From Pseudonocardia parietis (GTDB lineage Bacteria > Actinomycetota > Actinomycetes > Mycobacteriales > Pseudonocardiaceae), in contig NZ_JAGINU010000004.1 of NCBI RefSeq assembly GCF_017876315.1, forward strand, positions 310,001 through 374,000: DNA of 64,000 nt. Reading direction: 5' to 3'. Position 1 is the stretch's first letter; every line of letters begins with the position of its first letter. Shown here in pieces: positions 50,170-58,126 of this stretch. Both the position numbers and the translations under genes were made by a program. The notes below the pieces were generated by a model. The model saw only the letters and a list, made by a program, of their open reading frames with translations. It was not told where the DNA came from and did not search any database.

Positions 50170-51782
50170 GGCCCTTCGGGAAGCGGCGTCGTCCCGATCC
50201 GCGTGGGCCCGGTGAGCTGCTGAGTCAGTTCACCGACCTCGACGGCATCCCGGTGTCCACACCAGCCCCGGACAGCACGAACGACGGCCCCGACGACGGT
50301 GGCGGGCGTCGTCGTGGCCGCCGCGAGCGGGTCAACCGGTCCACCGCCGCCCGCCAGGGCCACCGCGAACCCGGCCGCGGCTGGGCCCCGGTCGAGGCAT
50401 CCCGCCGGACCCCGGTCTACCGGGCCACGACCGCGGAGGTCGGCGGGCTGTTCCCGCTGCTGGCCTCCAACGGCGTCCCGGCGATCGGGGCCCGGTTGGG
50501 CTATGACACCCAGTCCGGGGGCGCGTTCTATGTCCATCCCACCGAGTGGGTGCTGCGCAAGATGGTCACCAACCCGAACCTGGCCATCTTCGGTGAACCC
50601 GGGCGCGGGAAGTCGTCCACGGTGCTGGCCACGATCCTGCGGCTGTCCCTGTTCGGGGTCCGCACCCTCATCAGTGGTGATGTGAAGGGTGAGTACACCC
50701 CGCTGCTGCGCGCGCTGGATATCACCCCGATCGCGCTCGGGCGGGGTAGCCCGCACCGGCTCAACGCTCTGGATCTCGGCCCGATCCGCGCCCACTGGCA
50801 CATCTGGTCGACCGCGCGCCAGCGCGAGGAGCTCACCGGGATCCTGGCCCGCTGGACACGACTGCTGACCGCGCTGGCCGAAGCCCAGGGCTACGCCCCG
50901 ACCGTGACTGATGAGCTGGTCCTCTCCACCGTGCTCAACCGACTGGTCGGCGCCGAGCACGGCGCCGATGAGCTGCGCCCGATCACCATTCCGCAGGTCG
51001 TGGCCCAGCTCGCCGACCCCGACGACGACCTGTGGCAGCAGACCCGCTTCGCCTCGTATCGCCAGTTCGTCGACCACACCCGTCAGATCACCGACGCCCT
51101 GTCGAACTTGGTCGTCGGCGCGCTGAGTGGCTTGTTCGATGAGCCCACCAATTTCGACCTCGACTGGCACGCACCGGTGCAGTCGATGGACCTGTCGCTG
51201 CTTTGCAGCAGGAGCGATCAGGCGATCGCGGTGGCGCTGACCTGCCTCGGCTCGTGGTCGTCGATGATCACCGACCTGCAGGACGACGGCGACGTCCGCC
51301 TGGTCGTGCGGGACGAGGTGTGGCGCCAGATGCGGCTCGGGCTACGCGCGGTCCAGGCCGTCGACTCCGACCTGCGGCTGTCGCGGGCCGAACGCAAGAT
51401 TCAGCTGCTGGTCATGCACAAGCCTTCTGACCTTCTGTCGGTCGGCGCGGTCGGCTCCCAGGAGGTCTCGATCGCCAAGGACCTGCTCGCGCTGTGCAGC
51501 ACGCGGATTCTGCTGGGCCAGTCCACCCGCGTCGGTGACGAGCTCGCCACCGAACTCGGCCTGTCCGACCGCGAGCAGGCCGTGCTGACCGGGTGGGCGA
51601 TGGAAGGTCAGGGCCGGGCGCTGTGGAAGCTGGAGAACTCGCCGGGCATGAAGATCCAGACCGTGCTCTCGGCCACCGAACGGTCGATCTTCGACACCAA
51701 CGCCGGCCTGCGAGAAAAAGTTCTGGAGTTCAGCAATCCTGAAGGGTCTGACGGCTCGAACCGACGGTTGCGGGCCGTATGA
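50166..51782 (+). CDS. VirB4-like conjugation ATPase
   Basis: A 538-residue P-loop ATPase: Walker A GEPGRGKSS at 143-151, substrate-strand region TLISGDVKGEYTPLL, Walker B DVRLVVRDEVWRQM near 382, and a downstream arginine-rich block (MHKPSDLL, STRILLGQ). VirB4/TraC-type ATPases power assembly and transfer in type IV secretion. The ATG at 50166 overlaps the SCO6880-type stop (ATGA), fixing the start; upstream in-frame sequence is antisense-like noise. The next 215 bases hold no gene before cargo on the other strand. Confidence 0.9.
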   Translation: MRPFGKRRRPDPRGPGELLSQFTDLDGIPVSTPAPDSTNDGPDDGGGRRRGRRERVNRSTAARQGHREPGRGWAPVEASRRTPVYRATTAEVGGLFPLLASNGVPAIGARLGYDTQSGGAFYVHPTEWVLRKMVTNPNLAIFGEPGRGKSSTVLATILRLSLFGVRTLISGDVKGEYTPLLRALDITPIALGRGSPHRLNALDLGPIRAHWHIWSTARQREELTGILARWTRLLTALAEAQGYAPTVTDELVLSTVLNRLVGAEHGADELRPITIPQVVAQLADPDDDLWQQTRFASYRQFVDHTRQITDALSNLVVGALSGLFDEPTNFDLDWHAPVQSMDLSLLCSRSDQAIAVALTCLGSWSSMITDLQDDGDVRLVVRDEVWRQMRLGLRAVQAVDSDLRLSRAERKIQLLVMHKPSDLLSVGAVGSQEVSIAKDLLALCSTRILLGQSTRVGDELATELGLSDREQAVLTGWAMEGQGRALWKLENSPGMKIQTVLSATERSIFDTNAGLREKVLEFSNPEGSDGSNRRLRAV

Positions 51783-51997
51783 CCCGGCTACCTCGACCCT
51801 TGGGTTCACGAACCCCATGGTGGCCGCGGCCAGGGGCTCGACGCGAAGCTCCGGCGCTTCTTGAGCTTCCGACAACGTCGGTTACCGCGCTTGACCCCGC
51901 CCCGAGAGTCGACCAGCAGCTACTGGACGACCCCGCGGAGCGGCGGACGGCGGACCGCTGCCGACGTCTGAAGCTGCCGGCTGGGACCGGCGTGGGC

Positions 51998-52660
51998 TCA
52001 TGCCGCTCGACGGGCGAACAGGAGCGCCTGCGGGAACTCGCTGTCCGGGTTCAGGACCATGTGCGCTTCGACCTCGAACCCGGATTCGCGCAGCCATCTG
52101 GCGACGAGGTGGGGTTGGCGGCGGTAGACGGGCACGTTCATCGGGTGGCCGCCGTAGCCCTGCGTCTTCACCCAGGAGTCATTGCCGGCGTGGAACAGGA
52201 GCTGCGCCGGTCCGCCGGTGCGAAGCACCCGGCGGAAGTGCTCGAGCGCTACCGGGACGTCCTCGTCGGGCATGTGGATCAGCGACTGCCACGCGATGAG
52301 CCCTCCCATCGACGCATCGGGCAGCTCTGGGGCGGCGAGAGAGCCCACCTCGAAGTGCAGGCCAGGATGGTCACGGCGAGCGACCTCGATCATTCGAGGG
52401 GACAGGTCCACGCCGAAGGCGTCGACGCCGAGCTCGTTCAGGTGGGCCGTGATGTGGCCGGGCCCGCACCCCATGTCCGCGACTGGTCCGCCGCTCCGCC
52501 GCACGCTGTCCGCGAACAACGCCAGTGCGCTGCGCAAGTACGGCTGTTCTGCAAGCGCGTGTCGTACTTGGTCGGCGTAGCTGTCCGCGACCGTGTCGTA
52601 CGACGTTCGGGTCTCGGCATTCCAGTCGGTGGTGCCGGTTTCCGTATGTGCGCTGCTCAT
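51998..52660 (-). CDS. SAM-dependent methyltransferase
   Basis: A 220-residue class I methyltransferase. Motif I is VADMGCGPGHIT (60-71), the acidic ribose-binding residue follows in FGVDLSPRM, then the motif II/III region (GLIAWQSLIHMPDEDV, RRVLRTGGPAQLLFHAG). Resembles small-molecule methyltransferases of the UbiE/COQ5-like group. ATG at 52660. It runs against the surrounding conjugation genes, so it is probably inserted cargo. Substrate unknown. Confidence 0.88.
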   Translation of the reverse strand: MSSAHTETGTTDWNAETRTSYDTVADSYADQVRHALAEQPYLRSALALFADSVRRSGGPVADMGCGPGHITAHLNELGVDAFGVDLSPRMIEVARRDHPGLHFEVGSLAAPELPDASMGGLIAWQSLIHMPDEDVPVALEHFRRVLRTGGPAQLLFHAGNDSWVKTQGYGGHPMNVPVYRRQPHLVARWLRESGFEVEAHMVLNPDSEFPQALLFARRAA

Positions 52661-52675
52661 GTCCCACCCCCAGGT

Positions 52676-53092
52676 TCACGACGAGCCGCGGACTCTAACC
52701 ACGGCCGGGGTGATCAGATCCCACCGGTTGCCGGCGATGTCGCGGAACACGGCATATCGACCATGCGGTGCGGTACGGGGCTCCACGACGAACTCGACGT
52801 TCTGAGCACGCAGCCGCAGGTACTCCTGGTCCACATCGTCGACCTCGAGAAAGAAGCCGACTCGGCCGGCGACCTGGTGCCCGACGGCCGCGGACTGCTC
52901 GGGCCCGTCTGCACGAGCGAGCAGCAAGCCGGTCTGGCCATCCGTTGGCCGGACGACGACCCATCGCTTGGGGCGGCCGTCGTTGGTAGTAGCAGGAGAG
53001 TCCTCGACGAGCTCGAAGCCCAAGATGTCTCGGAAGAACTCGATGGCTGGGTCGTAATCCTCGACTACGACTGTCACAAGCTGCACGAACAC
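52676..53092 (-). CDS. VOC-family (glyoxalase/dioxygenase fold) protein
   Basis: A 138-residue vicinal-oxygen-chelate protein with two beta-alpha-beta-beta-beta modules: FVQLVTVVVEDYDPAIEFFRDILGFELVED opens the first, and FFLEVDDVDQEYLRLRAQNVEFVVEPRTAPHGRYAVFRDIAGNRWDLI completes the second. Candidate metal ligands are Gln4-type and Glu residues, but the first His is absent. GTG at 53092. Same orientation as the methyltransferase, 15 bases upstream, so likely co-transcribed. Roles in this group include antibiotic resistance and isomerase activity; not decided here. Confidence 0.85.
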   Translation of the reverse strand: MFVQLVTVVVEDYDPAIEFFRDILGFELVEDSPATTNDGRPKRWVVVRPTDGQTGLLLARADGPEQSAAVGHQVAGRVGFFLEVDDVDQEYLRLRAQNVEFVVEPRTAPHGRYAVFRDIAGNRWDLITPAVVRVRGSS

Positions 53093-53164
53093 CTTCGAGA
53101 GGATGGCTTCCGAAGCCGCACGACCGCCACCGCCCGAACTCCTGGCACCCAGTCATGCTGCTCC

Positions 53165-53683
53165 TCACCGGTCCTCAGGATCAGAGGTCGTGGAGCGGCC
53201 GGAGCTATCGTCGCCTTGAGCCCCGCCGTTCCCGGTCGCGCCCGGCTCGACATGTTCGCCGATGTACCGCATGGCTGCGCTGACGCTGAGTCCGAACAGC
53301 TCGCAGACGCGCCGGACGTCGCCGCCGGTCGCGAAGACCTCGTGCAGGATGCGGTCCTCGCGCAGCGAGCGGGAGTCGACGGTGAGCTTGTGCCATGGGT
53401 GGCGCGCGTCGACCGGCGCGGTGCGAGGCGCGGTGCGGCGGTTGACCAGCAGGTGTGGGTTGCGGGTCTGAGGCCACCGTCGTGCTCGCTCGTCCAGGTA
53501 GGCACGAAGCCGTACTCGCACGGGGCCCGCGAGTGGGATCGGGTGAACAACTGGCGCTGTTGGGGCTGCCGGAACTGGCGTAACCGCCACCCCGTTGGTC
53601 GCCGTGCCGAACACACCCTCACCCACCGCCGGCACGGCGTCAACGGGCCCCGGCGAGCCGGAACCGGCACGGGTGAACGGCAC
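53165..53683 (-). pseudogene. C-terminal fragment of a recombinase-like protein
   Basis: A 172-residue frame. From about residue 55 it matches the C-terminus of Streptomyces-type integrase-like proteins (LRAYLDERARRWPQTRNPHLLVNRRTAPRTAPVD; SRSLREDRILHEVFATGGDVRRVCELFGLSVSAAMRY). The preceding 50 residues are low-complexity and the N-terminal catalytic half is absent. It ends the inserted cargo segment on its right side, next to the NlpC/P60 gene, and may mark the element that brought the cargo. Confidence 0.65.
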
Positions 53684-53706
53684 GGCCGCGCGGCGGTGAG
53701 CTCGAG

Positions 53707-54849
53707 GTGAACCAGCCCAAAGGCACGGTCGCGCTCGCCGCGGCGGCCGCGGTGGTGATGTTCGTGGCCGCGACGGTGACGATCGGGATGGCGATGCTGA
53801 CCGCGGTCGTGTCCGGGGCGCTGCCCGGCGGAGGTTGTGGCGGCGACGGCGGTATCGGCGGCGGCTCGCAGTCGATCGGCGGCCAGGACTGGAACGCCGA
53901 GCAGACCGACAACGCCGCGACGATCGTGAGCCGGGTCGTCGAACGCGGCCTACCCAAGCGGGCCGCGGTGATCGCGATCTCCACGGTGATCGTCGAATCC
54001 CGGCTGGTCAACGTCGGCCACGGCGACCGCGACTCGCTCGGGCTCTTTCAACAGCGGCCCTCGCAGGGCTGGGGTACACCCGCGCAGGTGCTCAACCCCG
54101 GCGCGGCCACCGACACCTTCCTCGACCGGCTCGTCGCGCTGCCCGGCTGGGCCACCATGGCGCCGGGGACCGCGGCCCAGGCCGTGCAGCGCTCCGCGTT
54201 CCCGGACCGCTACGCCCCCCAGGAAGGCCCGGCCGCGGCGCTGGTCGACCGGTTCTGGGTCGGCCCGGACAACCCCATCCCCGCCCCCGCCGTACCGGGC
54301 GGGCCGAACGTGCAGCTGGCCTCATCGGTGTTCGCCTGCCCCGACCAGGGCGGCGCCGGCGTACCGCTGGCACCGTCGGACATCGACCCCGGCCAGGTCC
54401 CACCCGGATTCACCCCGCCCACGGACCCGGCACAGCGCGCCGCGGTCACCTACGCGCTCGCCCAGCTCGGCAAACCCTACGTCTGGGGCGGAAGAGGTCC
54501 CGACGGGTTCGACTGCTCCGGACTGATGCTCGCCGCGTGGTCCGCGGCCGGCGTGCCGATCCCCGCCGGAACGGTCAGCCAGAAAAGCGCCGGCAGCCCG
54601 GCCAGCACCGCGACCATCGCGCCGGGGGATCTGGTGTTCATTCCGGGCTCGCTTGGCTCGCCGGGCAACCCGCGCCACGTCGGCATGTATGTCGGGCACG
54701 GCATGGTCGTCAACGCCTACGACTCCTCCACCGGCGTCATCCTCCAGCCCCTCTCGGCCTGGGCCGACGAGATCACCCACATCCGTCATATTGCCGGGCC
54801 TCCTGGTCAGCCCGCACCGGATGCCGCGCTCGCGCAGTCCGCCTCGTGA
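53707..54849 (+). CDS. Bifunctional wall hydrolase: lysozyme-like plus NlpC/P60
   Basis: A 380-residue protein with one N-terminal span (ALAAAAAVVMFVAATVTIGMAM), a lysozyme-like region at 70-190 with Glu97 in VIVESRL and the GLFQQRPSQGWGT motif, and an NlpC/P60 peptidase domain at 240-365 (Cys270 in GFDCSGLM, His324 in RHVGMYVG). It would cut both glycan strands and peptide stems, like VirB1/TcpG-type hydrolases. GTG at 53707. The downstream genes follow in the same direction. Confidence 0.9.
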   Translation: MNQPKGTVALAAAAAVVMFVAATVTIGMAMLTAVVSGALPGGGCGGDGGIGGGSQSIGGQDWNAEQTDNAATIVSRVVERGLPKRAAVIAISTVIVESRLVNVGHGDRDSLGLFQQRPSQGWGTPAQVLNPGAATDTFLDRLVALPGWATMAPGTAAQAVQRSAFPDRYAPQEGPAAALVDRFWVGPDNPIPAPAVPGGPNVQLASSVFACPDQGGAGVPLAPSDIDPGQVPPGFTPPTDPAQRAAVTYALAQLGKPYVWGGRGPDGFDCSGLMLAAWSAAGVPIPAGTVSQKSAGSPASTATIAPGDLVFIPGSLGSPGNPRHVGMYVGHGMVVNAYDSSTGVILQPLSAWADEITHIRHIAGPPGQPAPDAALAQSAS

Positions 54850-54895
54850 CCGGCTGCCGCGTCCACCCGCAATCTGTCAGGGGAGGTGCTCACCG

Positions 54896-55582
54896 GTGAC
54901 CATGCCGGAGCCTGAGCGTGACCTGTATGCCGACCTCGGTGTCTGCTGCGACGCGAGCGCCGAACAAGTGCGTCGTGCCTACCGGGCGCTGGCCCGCCCG
55001 CGCCACCCCGACCTTAAACCCGAGCTGGGCGCCGCCGATCGGTTCGGCCGCGTGGCGGCCGCGTTCGCGGTGCTGTCCGACCCGGTGCGCCGCGCCGCCT
55101 ACGACCTGTCCCGCACCGCGTCCGATATCCAGGACGGCGACACCGACGCGGCGGCCTCGGCCCGGGTCTACGGCGACTACGCGCCGGCCGGTGAGCCGGC
55201 GGCCTTTGACGACTACGCGCCCGTCCCCGACTACGCGCCCGATCCCCCGCCGCCCCTAGCACCACAGCCGGCGCCGCCGCGGCCCGCGCCACCACCCCGG
55301 TCGGCGGCTCCTGCGATGGGCCCGCCGTGGGCGGCGAGCCGGTATGTCTCGCGCACGGCCGCACCGTTTCCGGCGGGGTGGGCGGCCGGGCGGATCGACC
55401 ACCGCCGCCTCGGTGGGCGGCTGCTGCTCAAGGTGTGGCGCCTCGCGCCCCTACCGGCCAACCGCGTCGGTATCGGGCGCACATCGTCGTCGACGGCCCG
55501 GCGCTCGGGTGCCGCGGGCGGGCAGGCCACGGGGTCGACGCGGACGTCTGAGACGACGGGCAGCACGAGGAGCACCGCATGA
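54896..55582 (+). CDS. J-domain (DnaJ-like) protein of conjugation operon
   Basis: A 228-residue protein. Residues 5-75 form a J-domain (DLYADLGVCCDASAEQVRRAYRALARPRHPD, with the HPD motif at 37-39; AAAFAVLSDPVRRAAYD), which would stimulate an Hsp70 ATPase. Residues 80-150 are rich in Asp, Tyr, Ala and Pro; the tail is basic and Ser/Gly-rich. GTG at 54896 with GGAGG upstream (ATG at 54902 also possible). The stop overlaps the coupling protein start. A dedicated J-protein in a conjugation operon is uncommon. Confidence 0.82.
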   Translation: MTMPEPERDLYADLGVCCDASAEQVRRAYRALARPRHPDLKPELGAADRFGRVAAAFAVLSDPVRRAAYDLSRTASDIQDGDTDAAASARVYGDYAPAGEPAAFDDYAPVPDYAPDPPPPLAPQPAPPRPAPPPRSAAPAMGPPWAASRYVSRTAAPFPAGWAAGRIDHRRLGGRLLLKVWRLAPLPANRVGIGRTSSSTARRSGAAGGQATGSTRTSETTGSTRSTA

Positions 55583-57519
55583 CTCGCCCGCACGGCCCCC
55601 GCTCGATGTCCGCGGAGCTGGTCCTGCCGGTGACCGCGCTGGGACTGATCGGCTTCGCGATGGTGGTGGTCCAGGCCGCCGCCGCGCTGACCGGGTTGTT
55701 CACCGCCGGCCCGGGTGCCGTGCTGGGGTTCGACGACGTCGCGATGCTGACCCGGTCCTGGCTGGGTGCCCCGCTCCCGGCCGGGTCGGTCGCGGCGCAC
55801 CTGAGCGAGCATGTCGCGGTGTTCGTGGGGTGGCTGGTGGCGGTGGCGGTGACGCTGCTCGTGGTCGGGGTTCTGGGCGCGCGGTGGTGGTGGCGGCGGT
55901 GGGGCCCGACCCCGTCCGGTCACGCCACCCGGGCACAGTTGTCCCGCGAGTTATCCCTGGACGCGGCGCGGCGCAGCGCAGAGCGGACCCGCCCGGGTCT
56001 GAGTTCGGCCGAGCGGCGCAGCGCGTTCGGCACCGAGGTCGGGATCCCGTTCTACCGCTATCGCGGAGCCGAGCTGTGGGCCTCGTTCTCTAATCTGACC
56101 GGCACCCTGGCTCCGACCCAGTCCGGGAAGTCGCGCATGGATCTGGTGCACAAGGTCCTCGGTGCACCCGGCGCGCTGCTGTGTTCGACCACGAAGCTCG
56201 ATCTCGTCGAGTTCGCGGCGCTGGCGCGCTCGCGGCGCCCCACGGCCGGGCCGGTGGTGGTCTACGACACCACCGGCAGATTGGCGTGGCCGTCGCCGTT
56301 GCGCTGGTCGCTGATCGAGGGATGTGAGGATCAGCAGGAAGCCAGCCGCCGCGCGTTCACCTTGGTCGAGGCCGCCGCCGTGCGGGTCGAGGCCGGCGGC
56401 GTCGGCGGCGCCGGAAACGACCGGGTGTTCCGGGAACGCGCGGTGGTGGTGCTGACCGCCTACCTGGTCGCGGCCGCGGTGTCCGGGGCCGGTGTCGACG
56501 ACATTCGCGCTTGGGCTACCGAGCCCCCTGCCGTCGACGACGACCCGGCCGTGGCCAACGCTGCAGGACCAAGGTCGGGTCAGGGCACCGTGCCCAGCGC
56601 TAAGCCACGCCGCCGGCTCCCGGCCGACCCGCGGCCGGTGAAGATCCTCCGCAACGCCGGGCGCACGGAGCTGGCCGCGAACCTCGGCGCGGAGATGGCG
56701 CTCGACCCGCGCACCGCCTCGGCGGTGTGGATGTCGGTGCGCCGCGTCGTCGGTGCCTGGACCGACCCGCGGCTACGGCAGATGCTCAGCCCGCCGCGGG
56801 GCCGCGGACTGGATGTGCGCCGGTTCATCGCCCAGGGCGGGTCGCTGTTTCTGATCGCCGATCAACAGCAGGCCGCTGAAGCCGTCCCGGTGCTGACTGC
56901 GCTGGCCGAGCACTGGATGCGCACCGCGCAGGAGATGGCGCTGGACTATCCGGCCCGCCGCGTCGACCCGCCGGTGAGCGTCGTGTTCGACGAGCTCGCC
57001 AACGGCACTCCTGTGCCCGGCCTCGCCCAAGTGGTCAGCGACGCTGCCGGGCGCGGGGTGGTCATCCACTGGGCGGCGCAATCGTTGGCCCAGCTCGAGC
57101 GCATCTTCGGCTCCGTCGGGTACCGGGAGGTCCTCGACAACACCACGAGCCTGAGCGTGTGGGGCGGCATCAAGGACGACCGCACGCTGCAGTGGATCTC
57201 CGAGCTGTGCGCGACCCACGAGCGCCCACGCCGCCAGGTCCAAGTCGACGGACTGTTCAGCCCGCAACGGCACAGCATCGGCACCGAGACCAGCCCGGTG
57301 ATGCGGGTCGGAGACATCCGCAAACTTGCCCGCGGCAAGGTCCTGGTCCTGCATGGCGGGCTGCCCTGCTTCATCGCTGAGGTCCTCGACGTGTCCCGCC
57401 GCCTGGACAACGCCGAGATCAGCCACGACGTGAACACCGTCCGCGAGCACGGCTCGATCCCGATCGACGAGCGCGGCTACCGCACTCCGCCCGACGCTGT
57501 GGAGGCCGTCACCCGATGA
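55579..57519 (+). CDS. VirD4/TraG-like coupling ATPase
   Basis: A 646-residue protein with two N-terminal spans (LVLPVTALGLIGFAMVVVQA; VAVFVGWLVAVAVTLLVVGV) and a cytoplasmic ATPase domain: Walker A APTQSGKS (178-185), Walker B VSVVFDELAN near 470, and the TraM-recognition-type region (GRGVVIHWAAQSLAQLERIFG). Coupling proteins bring the relaxase-DNA complex to the channel. The start overlaps the J-domain gene (ATGA). No relaxase gene was found in this window. Confidence 0.92.
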   Translation: MTRPHGPRSMSAELVLPVTALGLIGFAMVVVQAAAALTGLFTAGPGAVLGFDDVAMLTRSWLGAPLPAGSVAAHLSEHVAVFVGWLVAVAVTLLVVGVLGARWWWRRWGPTPSGHATRAQLSRELSLDAARRSAERTRPGLSSAERRSAFGTEVGIPFYRYRGAELWASFSNLTGTLAPTQSGKSRMDLVHKVLGAPGALLCSTTKLDLVEFAALARSRRPTAGPVVVYDTTGRLAWPSPLRWSLIEGCEDQQEASRRAFTLVEAAAVRVEAGGVGGAGNDRVFRERAVVVLTAYLVAAAVSGAGVDDIRAWATEPPAVDDDPAVANAAGPRSGQGTVPSAKPRRRLPADPRPVKILRNAGRTELAANLGAEMALDPRTASAVWMSVRRVVGAWTDPRLRQMLSPPRGRGLDVRRFIAQGGSLFLIADQQQAAEAVPVLTALAEHWMRTAQEMALDYPARRVDPPVSVVFDELANGTPVPGLAQVVSDAAGRGVVIHWAAQSLAQLERIFGSVGYREVLDNTTSLSVWGGIKDDRTLQWISELCATHERPRRQVQVDGLFSPQRHSIGTETSPVMRVGDIRKLARGKVLVLHGGLPCFIAEVLDVSRRLDNAEISHDVNTVREHGSIPIDERGYRTPPDAVEAVTR

Positions 57520-58083
57520 GCACCCACCTCAGCACCACCACCGCGTGCGGTCGAGCGGTACCCCCTGGCTCGGTGGCGTCGGGCTCGAGACGAGCTGGCC
57601 GTGGGCCGGGCCGGGCCGGGCCGGTCTGGTCTGGTCCGGGTCGCGGTGGCGGTCGGTGCCGTGGTGGGGCTCGGGCTCGGCCTGCTGCACCCCCACGGCG
57701 ACCGGGAGGTGGTTCGGGCCGCAGACCAGACGAGCACCACCTCGCAGGATCCGCTGTATCTGACGGCAGCCGGGTGGTTCCTCACCGCCGGCGGTGAGCC
57801 GCTCTTCTGGATGGCTGACACCGCGTGGGCGCTGCTCGGCAAGCTGGGCGAGGGCGAGGTCACCGAGTACCTCGATGTCCGCGCCGCGCAGGGGTTCACC
57901 GTCATCCAGACGGTGGCGATGTTCCCTCAGGCCGGCGCCGAGTCGCCGGGCGACACCGTGGAAGCCGCAGCGGAGAACGATGAATTCTGGGACCGGGTCG
58001 AGTTCGCGATCGATGCCGCGGCCGCGCGCGGCATGTATGTGGCGATCCACCCGGTCTGAGGAGACAAGCAGACCGGGTCTTTA
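57516..58083 (+). pseudogene. DUF4038-type glycoside hydrolase, broken
   Basis: The 5' third of a secreted DUF4038-family glycosidase. The family match is FLTAGGEPLFWMADTAWALLGKL, EYLDVRAAQGFTVIQTVAMFP and AARGMYVAIHPVWGDKQ. An ATG at 57516 overlaps the coupling protein stop but is out of frame with this sequence, implying a frameshift near 57550 (GTG 57601 is the first in-frame start). The Trp of HPVWGDK is now TGA (58057-58059). The match ends at about 58083, where the Tn554-like recombinase unit begins. Confidence 0.75.
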
Positions 58084-58126
58084 CTGCAGTTGATCTTGAG
58101 CTTCCGGGAGCCGGAGGGTGTTCCGG

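Noticed and set aside
57516..57797. ATGA-overlapping frame after the coupling protein gene
   Set aside because: The start overlap looks attractive, but the frame is Arg/Gly noise; the family sequence is in the +1 frame, so it is treated as part of a pseudogene.
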